Below, one piece after another: positions 9,149 to 16,906 of a DNA stretch of 64,000 bases. The stretch is taken from assembly GCF_030817355.1 (NCBI RefSeq), contig NZ_JAUSZH010000001.1, forward strand, positions 186,001 to 250,000. The letters run 5' to 3'. This stretch comes from Streptomyces sp. V1I1 (GTDB lineage Bacteria > Actinomycetota > Actinomycetes > Streptomycetales > Streptomycetaceae). Position 1 is the stretch's first letter. Every line of letters starts with the position of its first letter. Both the position numbers and the translations under genes were made by a program. The notes below the pieces were generated by a model, which did not search any database, was not told the origin of the DNA, and worked only from the letters and a program-made list of their open reading frames with translations.

Positions 9149-9661
9149 TTACCGTCGGCGGTCTCGTGACAGCATGCCCGGCTCGTATAGGCAGGCAAAG
9201 TCGAACACGTACCGCGGCGCTGAGCGCGGCTTCTTCCTCGTGGAAGCCGTCGTTCGGGGGCCGGGAGCGGAAGAGAGGTGCAGGTTGCCGATCCACACGG
9301 TGCCGGAGTGACGCTCCTGTACCGTCTCGCCTTGCTCGTGAAGCGCCTCGATGATCTCGGCTGCCGGCCACCCGAAGACGTCGACGCCCTGGAACGCAAC
9401 CGGGCATGCCACTCGCTCGTCGACCGGCCGCCGCGACAGCGAAATGATCGAAAGGCCGCCTCCGTCGGAGGCCGAAAGGGTGATCGAACATCCGGGCAAG
9501 TCGAAACCAACCGCCCAATCGGTCCCGCAGACGAAATCATCCGACAGCGCCGCATGCGGCGCCAGGACGCGACGGGCGTACTGCTCGGACATGCCGAAGA
9601 CCAGTTCGGGCAGCGGGCCGGGCAGCCGTACGCCCGTCGCAGGAAGCAGGTCGATGGTCAT
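9149..9661 (-). CDS. Hypothetical protein, conserved in Streptomyces
   Basis: A 170-residue protein with no signal peptide or membrane helix. It begins MTIDLLPATGVRLPGPLPEL and has alternating hydrophobic residues suggesting a mixed alpha/beta fold. The last third (SAPGPRTTASTRKKPR) is basic and low complexity. I do not recognise a domain. It ends 8 bases from the convergent CoiA-like remnant. ATG 9661 is the first start in the frame. Confidence 0.6.
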   Translation of the reverse strand: MTIDLLPATGVRLPGPLPELVFGMSEQYARRVLAPHAALSDDFVCGTDWAVGFDLPGCSITLSASDGGGLSIISLSRRPVDERVACPVAFQGVDVFGWPAAEIIEALHEQGETVQERHSGTVWIGNLHLSSAPGPRTTASTRKKPRSAPRYVFDFACLYEPGMLSRDRRR

Positions 9662-9860
9662 GCCGCCATGGTGGCAGCCACGGCCACCACCTGGGCACTG
9701 TCGTCTCAGCTGCCCGGCTCACGGGTGCCGCATCGCTGCATCGAACGCAGCCGGTCAGCCCCGTCGGATTGGTCTGGTATTACGGCAGGATGCGGGGACA
9801 GTCTGAGGACCGCTAAGTGCAGCCCGGGTCTGCCGGGTCGGCCAAGGTGAGGCGGATGTT

Positions 9861-10223
9861 GTGATCGACCACGTGGTGATCGGCGTCGGGGACGTAGCGA
9901 CGAGCAGGGCGTTCTACGAGCGTGCGTTGGCCCCTCTCGGAGTGGGCATCGTGCTCGACCTTCCGGGCTACGTCGGGTTCGGGGACCAGGGCATGCCATG
10001 GTTCTTCGTCGCAGCCCGGGAACCAACGCAGCGGGTGCACATCGCGTTCAGTGCGGCGGATCGGCCCACGGTCGATGCCTTCCACAGGGCCGCGCTGGAG
10101 GCCGGTGCGGTGGACAACGGCGCACCCGGCCCTCGCCCGGTCTACCACCAGCACTACTACGGAGCGTTCGTCTTCGACCCGGACGGCAACAACATCGAGG
10201 CCGTTTGCCACGTGCCCGGATGA
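9861..10223 (+). CDS. VOC/glyoxalase-superfamily protein
   Basis: A 120-residue single VOC domain, starting at GTG 9861 after AAGGTGAGG. The first beta strand (MIDHVVIGVGDVATSRAFYE) carries the usual metal-ligand histidine. The C-terminal strand FVFDPDGNNIEAVCH holds the typical glutamate. Length and motifs fit small lactoylglutathione-lyase-like proteins. Its substrate is unknown. It lacks the TCAGGWATCGAGAAGC promoter motif of the two VOC genes further on. Confidence 0.85.
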   Translation: MIDHVVIGVGDVATSRAFYERALAPLGVGIVLDLPGYVGFGDQGMPWFFVAAREPTQRVHIAFSAADRPTVDAFHRAALEAGAVDNGAPGPRPVYHQHYYGAFVFDPDGNNIEAVCHVPG

Positions 10224-10281
10224 CGCGCCGGATCCCCGACTCCAACATCCGCTGAGTGCGACTGTTCACAGCACGTACGGG

Positions 10282-10690
10282 TCAGACGAGTGCGGTGAGG
10301 CGGTCCTCGATGTAGGCGCGCTTCGCGTCTTCGTCTCGACGAGACGACAGGTAGCGCGACCACGCCTGCTGCTCATGAGCGGTAGGGCCGAGTTCCCACA
10401 CGCATTGCGTCGGCTTGAGTATCCCCTCCCGGGGATACGGCTCGAAGCCTCCTTCCTCCTTGAAGTGCAACGTCTGCCACATTTCGTTGGTACTGCGCCA
10501 GACACAGACGATGAGGAAGAAAATCTCCCCGGAGCGATGCAGGATCACAAACCCAGCTCGTTGCGGAGGTCCAGCCTCCCGGCGGCCGCTTCGGCGCGGA
10601 GGAACCCGCGCGCCTCTTCCCGGACTTCCGGTGCGACAGCCAGTTCCGTGTGGTGGACGTCGTACCACTTGAGGTACGCGTTACCTCGCC
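10282..10690 (-). pseudogene. Conserved hypothetical protein, one frameshift
   Basis: The front lies in one frame (YLKWYDVHHTELAVAPEVRE, EEARGFLRAEAAAGRLDLRN) and the back in another (VILHRSGEIFFLIVCVWRST, NEMWQTLHF, CVWELGPTAHEQQAWSRYL). The shift is near 10555. Streptomyces homologues read straight through from DELGF to VILHR. The function is unknown. The natural start is unclear; a strong hairpin sits where the leader should be. Confidence 0.65.
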
Positions 10691-10713
10691 CCGGCCACAG
10701 CGGCCGGGGCGAG
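10685..10713. terminator. Perfect 12-bp hairpin
   Basis: CTCGCCCCGGCC, loop ACAGC, GGCCGGGGCGAG. It lies at the 5' edge of the minus-strand pseudogene and upstream of nothing on the plus strand, so it may act as an attenuator or as a terminator inherited from a lost gene. Confidence 0.5.
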
Positions 10714-10720
10714 ATCTCAA

Positions 10721-10757
10721 CGGGGCACCGCAGCATCGGCAAGAGGCCGGTGCCCCG
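10721..10757. terminator. Second hairpin, 10-bp stem
   Basis: CGGGGCACCG pairs with CGGTGCCCCG across a 17-base loop, 7 bases after the previous hairpin. Tandem hairpins suggest a strong intergenic barrier between opposite transcription units. Confidence 0.45.
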
Positions 10758-10797
10758 CTCCCCTTCACGCCGTTTCGAGATCAGGAGACCTCCACCA

Positions 10798-11088
10798 TGC
10801 ACCGTCCCGCCATCTTCGCCGCCGTTCTCGGCCTGGGCAGCTGGCAGACGGACAATTAGGCGGCTGCGAAGGGCCGCCCGGATCCGGGTGCCGGCGGAGC
10901 GAAGGCCAGGGAGTCCTGGCGGGGCGCTGATCGCTCACGTGGCGGTCTATCACCTGGGCATAGCCGTGATGCTCGCGGTGACCATAGCCCTGCTCGACCT
11001 GCCGATCGGATGGACCGGGGCCGCGACGGGGATCGCCTCGATCGCCGAGGTCACCAGCCTGCTCGCGCCCAGTGGCAGTCGGCGCTGA
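10798..11088 (+). pseudogene. Small membrane-protein remnant
   Basis: A start with good spacing from AGGAGA (MHRPAIFAAVLGLGSWQTDN) stops at 10858. In another frame, 10918-11088 encodes GALIAHVAVYHLGIAVMLAV, then TIALLDLPIGWTGAATGIAS, with two hydrophobic segments. Together they look like a small membrane protein broken by a frameshift. I do not recognise the family. Confidence 0.35.
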
Positions 11089-11334
11089 GAAGCAACGCCG
11101 GGCGGATTCGGTGCACTCCTCGGTCCGGAGGGCTCTGTATTCGCTCGAGCCGAGGCTCACACGTCCACGCAGGGGGCGGTCGGCCGGTGTTGGGGAGATC
11201 CCGGCCGGAGGCACCGAGCGTGGTGGACTCGATGAACCGGACGGTGGCCTTGCCCACGCCGGGCCTGAATGTCACGCGGAACGCACTTGTTTCCCGCGAC
11301 AGTGCACGTGAACGTCCAAGCGTGGCCGGATCGA
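11089..11334. other. Stretch with no recognised gene
   Basis: No frame resembles a known family on either strand. It probably forms the upstream flank of the VOC gene whose promoter begins at 11335. Confidence 0.4.
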
Positions 11335-11376
11335 TCAGGTATCGAGAAGCGCGGGACACGGAGCCGGTTCTAGCCT
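11335..11376 (+). promoter_or_regulatory. VOC-gene promoter motif, copy 1
   Basis: TCAGGTATCGAGAAGC at 11335-11350 is followed after 20 bases by TAGCCT (11371-11376), a fair -10 hexamer, 7 bases before the ATG. The same arrangement occurs at 12595-12636. The motif lies where an activator would bind next to a weak -35, and the neighbour encodes an AraC regulator. The short distance implies a nearly leaderless message. Confidence 0.55.
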
Positions 11377-11383
11377 GTTCGTC

Positions 11384-11794
11384 ATGGACATCACCATTCA
11401 CACGAGTTCCCTGCCGCACGACGACCCGGATGCGTCCCTGGCTTTCTACCGCGACGTCCTCGGCTTCGAGGTCCGCAGCGACGTCGGGCAGGGCAGGATG
11501 CGCTGGATCACGGTCGGCCCGGCCGGTCAGCCGAACACGTCCCTCCTCCTGGCGCCGCCGGCCGCCGACCCGGGAGTCACCGAGGACGAGCGCCGCACCA
11601 TCACCGAGATGATGGCCAAGGGCACCTACGGCTGGATCCTGCTGGCCACCCCGGACCTTGACGCCACGTTCGAGAAGGTGCAGGCCGGTGAGACCGAGGT
11701 CGTCCAGGAGCCGACCGAGCAGCCGTACGGCATCCGTGACTGCGCCTTCCGCGACCCCGCGGGCAACCTGGTCCGCATCCAGGAGCTTCGCTGA
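11384..11794 (+). CDS. VOC/glyoxalase-superfamily protein
   Basis: A 136-residue single VOC domain. The first strand (MDITIHTSSLPHDDPDASLA) leads into FYRDVLGFEVRSDVG, the typical Phe-Tyr-x-x-x-Leu-Gly-Phe signature. The end, RDCAFRDPAGNLVRIQELR, is the usual C-terminal strand with the metal-binding position. No ribosome-binding site precedes ATG 11384, which agrees with a leaderless message from the motif promoter at 11335-11376. Probably controlled with the VOC gene at 12638 by the AraC regulator between them; that is inference. Confidence 0.9.
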   Translation: MDITIHTSSLPHDDPDASLAFYRDVLGFEVRSDVGQGRMRWITVGPAGQPNTSLLLAPPAADPGVTEDERRTITEMMAKGTYGWILLATPDLDATFEKVQAGETEVVQEPTEQPYGIRDCAFRDPAGNLVRIQELR

Positions 11795-12010
11795 GCCGTG
11801 CGGGCATCGATGCGGCCGTGCTGGTCGGCACTGCGACCACCTGCAAAGAACGCGGCGCACCATCGCAGAGGTGCCCGCCCTGCCTGGCCGCCCACCAGGG
11901 CCGCGTCCGCATCCTCGTTGAACCGGACAGGGGCCCGGAGTCCGTCCCGCTGCTGTCCGTCAGTTGCTCGACCGGCTGGTCCGCTCCGGCGGGCCGGTCT
12001 TCATCACCGA
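11795..12010. other. Stretch with no recognised gene
   Basis: Two overlapping frames contain plausible segments (VRQLLDRLVRSGGPVFITER) but neither has a start, and I recognise no family. It ends in the strong hairpin at 12011. Confidence 0.35.
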
Positions 12011-12050
12011 GCGCCTGGGGTGCCTGTCTCGGCAGGCACCCCAGGCGCTT
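12011..12050. terminator. Strong intrinsic terminator hairpin
   Basis: GCGCCTGGGGTGCCTG, loop TCTCGG, CAGGCACCCCAGGCGC: a perfect 16-bp stem, or 17 with the flanking A-T pair. It separates the first VOC unit from the araC-VOC unit starting at 12090. Confidence 0.85.
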
Positions 12051-12089
12051 GTAGGCGTCGATTGAAGAGGAAAGTAAGGGGAGTGTTCC

Positions 12090-12638
12090 ATGTGTCAGCC
12101 CGAGTGGCGGCATGCACGCGTCGAGGCGCAGCGCCTGACCGATCTCGCGCGGCTGCGCCGCGTCCGCGACCGGATCGATAGGGAGTACGCGCAGCCGCTA
12201 AACGTGGAGGCGCTCGCCCGCGGTGTGAACATGTCCGCCGGGCACCTCAGCCGGCAGTTCCGGGCCGCCTACGGCGAGTCGCCGTACGCGTACCTGATGA
12301 CGCGTCGCATCGAGCGCGCGACGGCGCTGCTGCGGCGTGGCGACCTCAGCGTCACCGAGGTCTGCTTCGCGGTCGGCTGCGCGTCGCTGGGCACGTTCAC
12401 AACCCGCTTCACCGAGCTGGTCGGCATGCCGCCCGGGGCTTTCCGGCGCCGCGCGGCGGATGCGGCGGATGCGGCGGATGCGGCGGATGCGGCGGCCGAC
12501 CGTGCCGATGCCGCGGGTACGGTCGGTGATGCGGGGCCTGCGGTCACGGTGGAGGGGATGCCGGCGTGTGTGGCGAAGCAGGTGACAAGACCGGTCAGGA
12601 ATCGAGAAGCCCCGGCCGCCGAGCAGCCCCTAGCGTGA
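12090..12638 (+). CDS. AraC-family transcriptional regulator
   Basis: A 182-residue protein. Residues 20-115 form the double helix-turn-helix of the AraC family: LNVEALARGVNMSAGHLSRQ, then RRIERATALLRRGDLSVTEV and ASLGTFTTRFTELVGMPPGA. There is no ligand-binding domain in front. The tail from residue 118 is low complexity, with (ADA)n repeats encoded by tandem GCGGATGCG units at about 12457-12495. ATG 12090 follows AAGGGGAG. Its stop overlaps the next ATG by one base (TGATG), so the two are translationally coupled. It probably activates the nearby VOC genes. Confidence 0.9.
   Translation: MCQPEWRHARVEAQRLTDLARLRRVRDRIDREYAQPLNVEALARGVNMSAGHLSRQFRAAYGESPYAYLMTRRIERATALLRRGDLSVTEVCFAVGCASLGTFTTRFTELVGMPPGAFRRRAADAADAADAADAAADRADAAGTVGDAGPAVTVEGMPACVAKQVTRPVRNREAPAAEQPLA
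12595..12636 (+). promoter_or_regulatory. VOC-gene promoter motif, copy 2
   Basis: TCAGGAATCGAGAAGC (12595-12610), then 20 bases, then TAGCGT (12631-12636), next to the ATG at 12638. It is inside the 3' end of the AraC gene, so the second VOC gene has its own promoter as well as read-through. It matches 11335-11376 in sequence and spacing. Confidence 0.55.
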
Positions 12639-13312
12639 TGGCCATGGCAACCACCGCATCCACCACGTCCATCGCATCCGTCACCCTCGAGGTGGCCGAC
12701 CCCGAGGCCGCCCACCGCTTCTACACCGCCTTCGGCGTGGACACGCACATACGCCTGCGGGCGTCCGAGGCGCACTCCACCGGATTCCGCGGCTTCACCC
12801 TGGCGCTCACGGTGTCCCGGCCGGCCACCGTCGACAGCTTCCTCGGCGCCGCCGCGGACGCCGGCGCCACGGTGCTGAAGCCCGCCGCGAAGTCGCTGTG
12901 GGGCTATGGCGGCGTCGTCCAGGCGCCGGACGAGACGATCTGGAAGGTCGCGACCTCGGCGAAGAAAGATACCGGCCCGGCCACCCGCGAGATCGACGAG
13001 ATCGTCCTCCTGCTCGGCGTCGAGGACGTGAAGGCCAGCAAGCGGTTCTACGTCGGCCGGGGCCTGACCGTGGCCAGGAGCTTCGGCGGCAAGTACGCCG
13101 AGTTCGCCTCCGGCGAGTCCAGCCCCGTCAAGCTGGCGCTGTACACGCGCCGTGGCCTGGCCAAGGACCTCGGCGTCCCCGCCGAGGGCACAGGCTCGCA
13201 CCGCATCGTCCTCGGCAGCACCGCCGGCCCCTTCACCGACCCGGACGGATTCGCCTGGGAGGCCGCCACGTCGCTCACCCCCGCGCCGTCCACGGCGTCT
13301 GCACGGTCCTGA
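12638..13312 (+). CDS. Tandem-domain VOC/glyoxalase protein
   Basis: About 224 residues holding two VOC-like halves. Half one is SIASVTLEVADPEAAHRFYT to DETIWKVATS. Half two is EIDEIVLLLGVEDVKASKRF to SHRIVLGSTAGPFTDPDGFA and WEAATS. ATG 12638 overlaps the AraC stop; ATG 12644 (MATTASTTS) is an alternative. This type of gene commonly follows an AraC regulator in actinomycetes. The enzymatic role is unknown; isomerase, lyase or a resistance-type binding protein are all possible. Confidence 0.9.
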   Translation: MAMATTASTTSIASVTLEVADPEAAHRFYTAFGVDTHIRLRASEAHSTGFRGFTLALTVSRPATVDSFLGAAADAGATVLKPAAKSLWGYGGVVQAPDETIWKVATSAKKDTGPATREIDEIVLLLGVEDVKASKRFYVGRGLTVARSFGGKYAEFASGESSPVKLALYTRRGLAKDLGVPAEGTGSHRIVLGSTAGPFTDPDGFAWEAATSLTPAPSTASARS

Positions 13313-13373
13313 CTCCCGGCCCTGAGCTCCCGCCCGGACCTGCCTCATCCCTGTACGAGAGGGGAAATCTGCC

Positions 13374-13700
13374 ATGCAGCACACGAAGTCGTCTGCCGAG
13401 ACCTCCGGCACGGCCGCCGAGGAGTACAACGGATTCACCGCCGAAGAGCGGGCCGCGATGAAGGAGCACGCGCAGGAGCAGAAGCAGGCGGCGGCACGGC
13501 GCGGTTCGCGGGCGGAGAAGGAGGCGGCAGCGGAGCGGGATGTGCTCGCGAAGATCGCCGAGATGCCGGAGGCGGACCGCGTCCTCGCCGAGCGGATCCA
13601 CGCCATCGTCAAGGCCGCCCACTTTCAGAGCGCGCAGAAGTTCAAGTCGAGGTATGCCACGCTCGGATTCAGCGACCAGGCGGGCTCGACGACGGCGCCG
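13374..13700 (+). pseudogene. DUF1801/iron-chaperone-like protein, internally deleted
   Basis: The N-terminal half is intact: TAAEEYNGFTAEERAAMKEH, then RDVLAKIAEMPEADRVLAER. The family normally continues with a segment ending KTWYGMPAYA before FQSAQKFKSRYATLGFSDQA. Here IVKAA is joined directly to HFQSAQKFKSRY, so about 25 codons are missing in frame. After SDQA the frame is lost and an ISL3-type transposase fragment begins. ATG 13374 follows GAGAGGGGAA. Confidence 0.65.
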
Positions 13701-13717
13701 GCACTCCGGCTGGTCGG

Positions 13718-14488
13718 CATGCGCGGCGGCTGTTCGAGGCCGTGCACGCGCTGACTGATGCCGGCCGCCCCTACAGCGCCGCAGCGCGAGCTCGGACTGG
13801 ACCGCCGCACGGTGCGCAAGTACGCCCGGGCCAGCACCTGGCACGAGGTGATGCGTCGGGCTCCCCGCCGCTCCTCCAGTCTTGATCCGTACCTCGACTA
13901 CCTGCAGCAACGCTGGGACGAGGGCGAACACAACGCCAAGATCCTGCACCAGGAACTGTCCGGCAAGGGCTACCTCGGCCACTACCAGCGAGTAAAGATG
14001 GCCATAGCGCCCCTTCGCCGCGGTCTGCCCCTGGACGAGCCGCGCGAGCGGCCGCTTTCACCACGCGAGCTGCTCGCTGGATCTCCACCGCCCCCGGCCG
14101 GCGCAGGCTTGAGACCGAACAGCGCCTGCGCCGGCTGCTCGAACAGTGCCCGGAATTGCACCGCACGCACGAGCTGGTATGTCAGTTCGCCGACATGCTC
14201 GCTGCCCGTGACGCCGCATCCCTGCCCGACTGGCTCGACCGGCTCGTCGCGAGCAGTCTCCCTGCCCTGGTCGGCTTGGCGAAGGTGATCCCCGAAGAGC
14301 AGGCAGCGGTTATCCAGGGGATCACCACCTCGTTCAGTTCCGGGGGCAACGAGGGGCGCATTACGGACGTGAAACTCCAGAAGCGGATCATGGGAGGTCG
14401 CGCAGGCGTCGCGCTCCTGTGCCAGCGGGTCGTGCTGATCGCACACCTACGCCGCCGCTACCCGGACCACTCCGCCGCTCGATGGTGA
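13718..14488 (+). pseudogene. ISL3-family transposase, C-terminal remnant
   Basis: The helix-turn-helix and following part lie in one frame (AARELGLDRRTVRKYARAST, SSLDPYLDYLQQRWDEGEHN, LHQELSGKGYLGHYQRVKMA). The C-terminus is in a second frame from about 14090 (MHRTHELVCQFADMLAARDA, KLQKRIMGGRAGVALL). This is the arrangement of ISL3-family transposases of Streptomyces. The N-terminal zinc-binding and first catalytic parts are missing; the junction is with the DUF1801 gene. No inverted repeats were found. Confidence 0.75.
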
Positions 14489-14537
14489 TCTTCGGCTACA
14501 AAATTCTTGCATGCGCCGAGCTGCACCCAACGAGGCT

Positions 14538-15266
14538 TCAGCTTCGGAGGGGGATGCCCAACGACCGTACGAGCTGGGTCACTTCCTCCCGGAAGAGCTT
14601 GTCCGGGCTGGTCGTCTGGGTGCGCAGATGGCCGTAGACCTCCAGTGACACCAGGCCGTGCAGACGCCCCCAGAGGCGCAGGGCGAGTGCGACGGCAGCG
14701 GGCGGCAGGCCGGGGAAGTCCGCGCGGACCGTGTCGACGAGCCCGGCGTCGAAGTCGGACCACTCGAACTCGCTGCTCTCATGAAGGTGTTCGGCGTGCG
14801 GCCAGGCGGCTGCCGCGAGCGCGGTGAGCCCCGCGCAGACCCGGTGGGTAGCCTCCGGGGCGGCACCTCCGTGGGGGGTGTCGTAGCCGGGAACGGGATC
14901 GCCGTAGACAAGCCGAAAGCCCTCGGGGTTGGCCAGGGCCCAGCTCCGGAAGGCGCCCGCCCACCCCTGGATCCGGGTGGCCGGACCCTCGGCGGAGGCG
15001 CTCTCCCATGCAGCGTCCACGGCGTCGGCCAGCTCGGTGTACACGTCGTTGATGAGCACGGTGACCAGGTCGTCGCGGGTGGCGAAGTAGCCGTAGATGG
15101 CGTTGGCCGTCATGCCCATCTCGCGGGCGATGGCCCGCAGGGTGATGGCCTCGGGCCCGCCCGAGGCCATCAACTCCAGCGCCACGTCCTTGATTTCGGC
15201 CGTCGTCTCGGCCCGCAGGCGCTCGCGTCGTCCCTTGCTTCCTGCCCTGCTCGCTGTACTTGCCAC
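14538..15266 (-). CDS. TetR-family transcriptional repressor
   Basis: A 242-residue protein. Residues 18-70 carry the TetR helix-turn-helix: TTAEIKDVALELMASGGPEA, then AREMGMTANAIYGYFATRDD. The remaining helical part matches TetR_C families of Streptomyces (GWAGAFRSWALANPEGFRLV, ALRLWGRLHGLVSLEVYGHL). GTG 15266 is the probable start. It is transcribed away from the NAD(P)-binding gene at 15391 and very likely represses that gene and itself from the 124-base spacer. Confidence 0.9.
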   Translation of the reverse strand: MASTASRAGSKGRRERLRAETTAEIKDVALELMASGGPEAITLRAIAREMGMTANAIYGYFATRDDLVTVLINDVYTELADAVDAAWESASAEGPATRIQGWAGAFRSWALANPEGFRLVYGDPVPGYDTPHGGAAPEATHRVCAGLTALAAAAWPHAEHLHESSEFEWSDFDAGLVDTVRADFPGLPPAAVALALRLWGRLHGLVSLEVYGHLRTQTTSPDKLFREEVTQLVRSLGIPLRS

Positions 15267-15300
15267 CCAGACACTCTACAGCGTCACCCACATTGATGGC

Positions 15301-15326
15301 CGTATAGAATCTTCACGGCGTATAGT
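15301..15326. promoter_or_regulatory. Possible TetR operator
   Basis: The spacer between the divergent genes contains the direct repeat GTATAG at 15302 and 15320 (CCGTATAG and GCGTATAG), 18 bases apart and AT-rich against a GC-rich background. TATAGT could also be the -10 of the oxidoreductase gene. No longer palindrome was seen, so operator status is tentative. Confidence 0.35.
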
Positions 15327-15390
15327 TGTCACACGGACGTACCCAAACTTGTTGGTTGCGCCCTCATATCCGCATGAACAGGGGAGAACC

Positions 15391-16098
15391 ATGCACATCG
15401 GAGTCGTCGGAGCCACGGGGACCATCGGCAGCCGGGTCGTTACTGAGGCCCTCGACCGGGGGCATCACGTCAGGGCGTTGAGCCGTGACGCGACGCGGCC
15501 GCAGGCCGACGAGAAGCGGGAGAACATCACCTGGGCGGGCGTCGATGTCCTGGATGCGGCGAGCATCATGGCCGTGCTGCCCGGCCTCGACGTTCTCATC
15601 AGCGCCTACCAGCCCGGCAATGCCGCCAAGGACTTCGAGGACACCGTCCGGCGTTCGATCGCCGACCCCACGGTCCACTCCACCGTGGCGCGCGCCCTGC
15701 TGAAGGCCCTGGAGAGCCACCCGCGGACCCGGCTGATCGTGATCGGCGGCGCAGGCAGCCTGGAGGTCGAGCCCGGGCTGGTGCTCGCCGACTCGGACGA
15801 GCGCATGCACGAGACCCTCGACCAGCTCGGGCTGCCCCGCGCCTACGCGGCGGCGGCGCGCGGCGCCCGCGACGGCTTCAACGTCCTGCGCACCTCGAAC
15901 CGGCTGTGGACCTACTTCAGCCCCGCCGAGGAGATCGCCCCCGACGAGCGCACCGGACGCTTCCGCATCGGCGGCGACCAGGCGGTCCGCGACGCGGAGG
16001 GGCGCAGCCGCATCTCGGCGGAGGACGCGGCGGTCGCCCTGGTCGACGAGGCGGAGCTGCCGCAGTTCGTGCAGCGGCGCTTCACGATCGGATACTGA
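15391..16098 (+). CDS. NAD(P)-binding oxidoreductase (NmrA/SDR-like)
   Basis: A 235-residue Rossmann protein. The glycine-rich NAD(P) motif GVVGATGTIGSRVV lies at residues 3-16. A second conserved segment, TRLIVIGGAGSLEVEPG, follows in the middle. It lacks the YxxxK catalytic pair of classical short-chain dehydrogenases, as in NmrA-like and epimerase-like sensor reductases. ATG 15391 follows GGGGAGAACC. Expression is probably controlled by the divergent TetR repressor. Confidence 0.88.
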   Translation: MHIGVVGATGTIGSRVVTEALDRGHHVRALSRDATRPQADEKRENITWAGVDVLDAASIMAVLPGLDVLISAYQPGNAAKDFEDTVRRSIADPTVHSTVARALLKALESHPRTRLIVIGGAGSLEVEPGLVLADSDERMHETLDQLGLPRAYAAAARGARDGFNVLRTSNRLWTYFSPAEEIAPDERTGRFRIGGDQAVRDAEGRSRISAEDAAVALVDEAELPQFVQRRFTIGY

Positions 16099-16115
16099 AG
16101 GGTCGTGTTGCTCAG

Positions 16116-16153
16116 AGGCCCCGGCCCGCCACAGGGGCGGAGTCCCGGGGCCT
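16116..16153 (+). terminator. Terminator after the oxidoreductase gene
   Basis: AGGCCCCGG pairs with CCGGGGCCT, with a smaller internal stem in the loop (CCCGCC-ACA-GGGGCGG-like). It begins 18 bases after the stop codon. Confidence 0.6.
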
Positions 16154-16207
16154 TCGTCCAGGCGGTACCACGGTGTCGGTTCTCGTCGGTGCGGCGGTGC
16201 TGTCGTG

Positions 16208-16662
16208 TCAGCGCAGCGCGATGTCCACGATCCAGTCGTCCAGGCCGGGGTCATGGCGATGTCCGCGCAGCGTCTCGGCCAGGTGCCGTCGGGCTTCGGC
16301 GAGCAGGTGCCGGCGGGCGAAGCTGCCACGCATCACGTAGACCACTGCCGCGACATCGACGACCGGCCGCACTCGAGCCCGGATCACAGCGGCCGCGGCC
16401 CGGGCCCGCGCCAGGGGTCCGTCGACCAGGGCGACACCGAACCGTCGGATCGCTGACTCCCGCCACCGCTCCCGCAGCACGTGAAGGGGCAGCAGTTGCT
16501 TCTTCGACGGCCGGTGCTCTCAGCCGCCCACCGCGCCAGCCCGTGCCGGGCCCGCTCCCCCGGCTGGCGTCCGTGGTCGGCGACGTAGGTGTCGGTCCGC
16601 CCCTCCAGGGCGGCGAGGATCCACTCGCGGCGCATGGACGACCAGCCGATCAGCTCGTGCGG
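16208..16662 (-). pseudogene. Internal fragment of a MobF/TrwC-like relaxase
   Basis: Minus-strand frames give [40 protein letters not shown], then after a shift VLRERWRESAIRRFGVALVD and RRHLLAEARRHLAETLRGHR with PGLDDWIVD. From memory this pattern belongs to the segment following the relaxase domain in Streptomyces MobF conjugation proteins. Both ends are missing. Assignment is moderate; the fragment itself has real coding character. Confidence 0.45.
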
Positions 16663-16906
16663 GATCCGTGCTGTCTCCATCACCGCCCAGCTCCCCAAGC
16701 ATGCAGCCCACCTGGACGCCGCCCCAGGCGACCTGCTGGCGTTCACCGCCTTCACCCGCGAGATCTGGCGGCAGATCTGGTCGAACAATCCGCAGGAACG
16801 GCTGAACAAGGAAATCAGGCGTCGCACCGACGTGGTTGGGATCTTCCCCGACCGCACCGCCCTGATCCGGCTGGTCGGCGCCGTGCTGGCCGAGCAGAAC
16901 GACTAG
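16663..16906 (+). pseudogene. IS256-family transposase, part 1 (interrupted)
   Basis: Only the C-terminal part remains: [20 protein letters not shown], then [20 protein letters not shown] and [11 protein letters not shown]. It is cut by the composite element after 16906 and continues at 23256. At the junction the original codon after Asp would read TAG, where the family has Glu (GAG). Confidence 0.85.
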
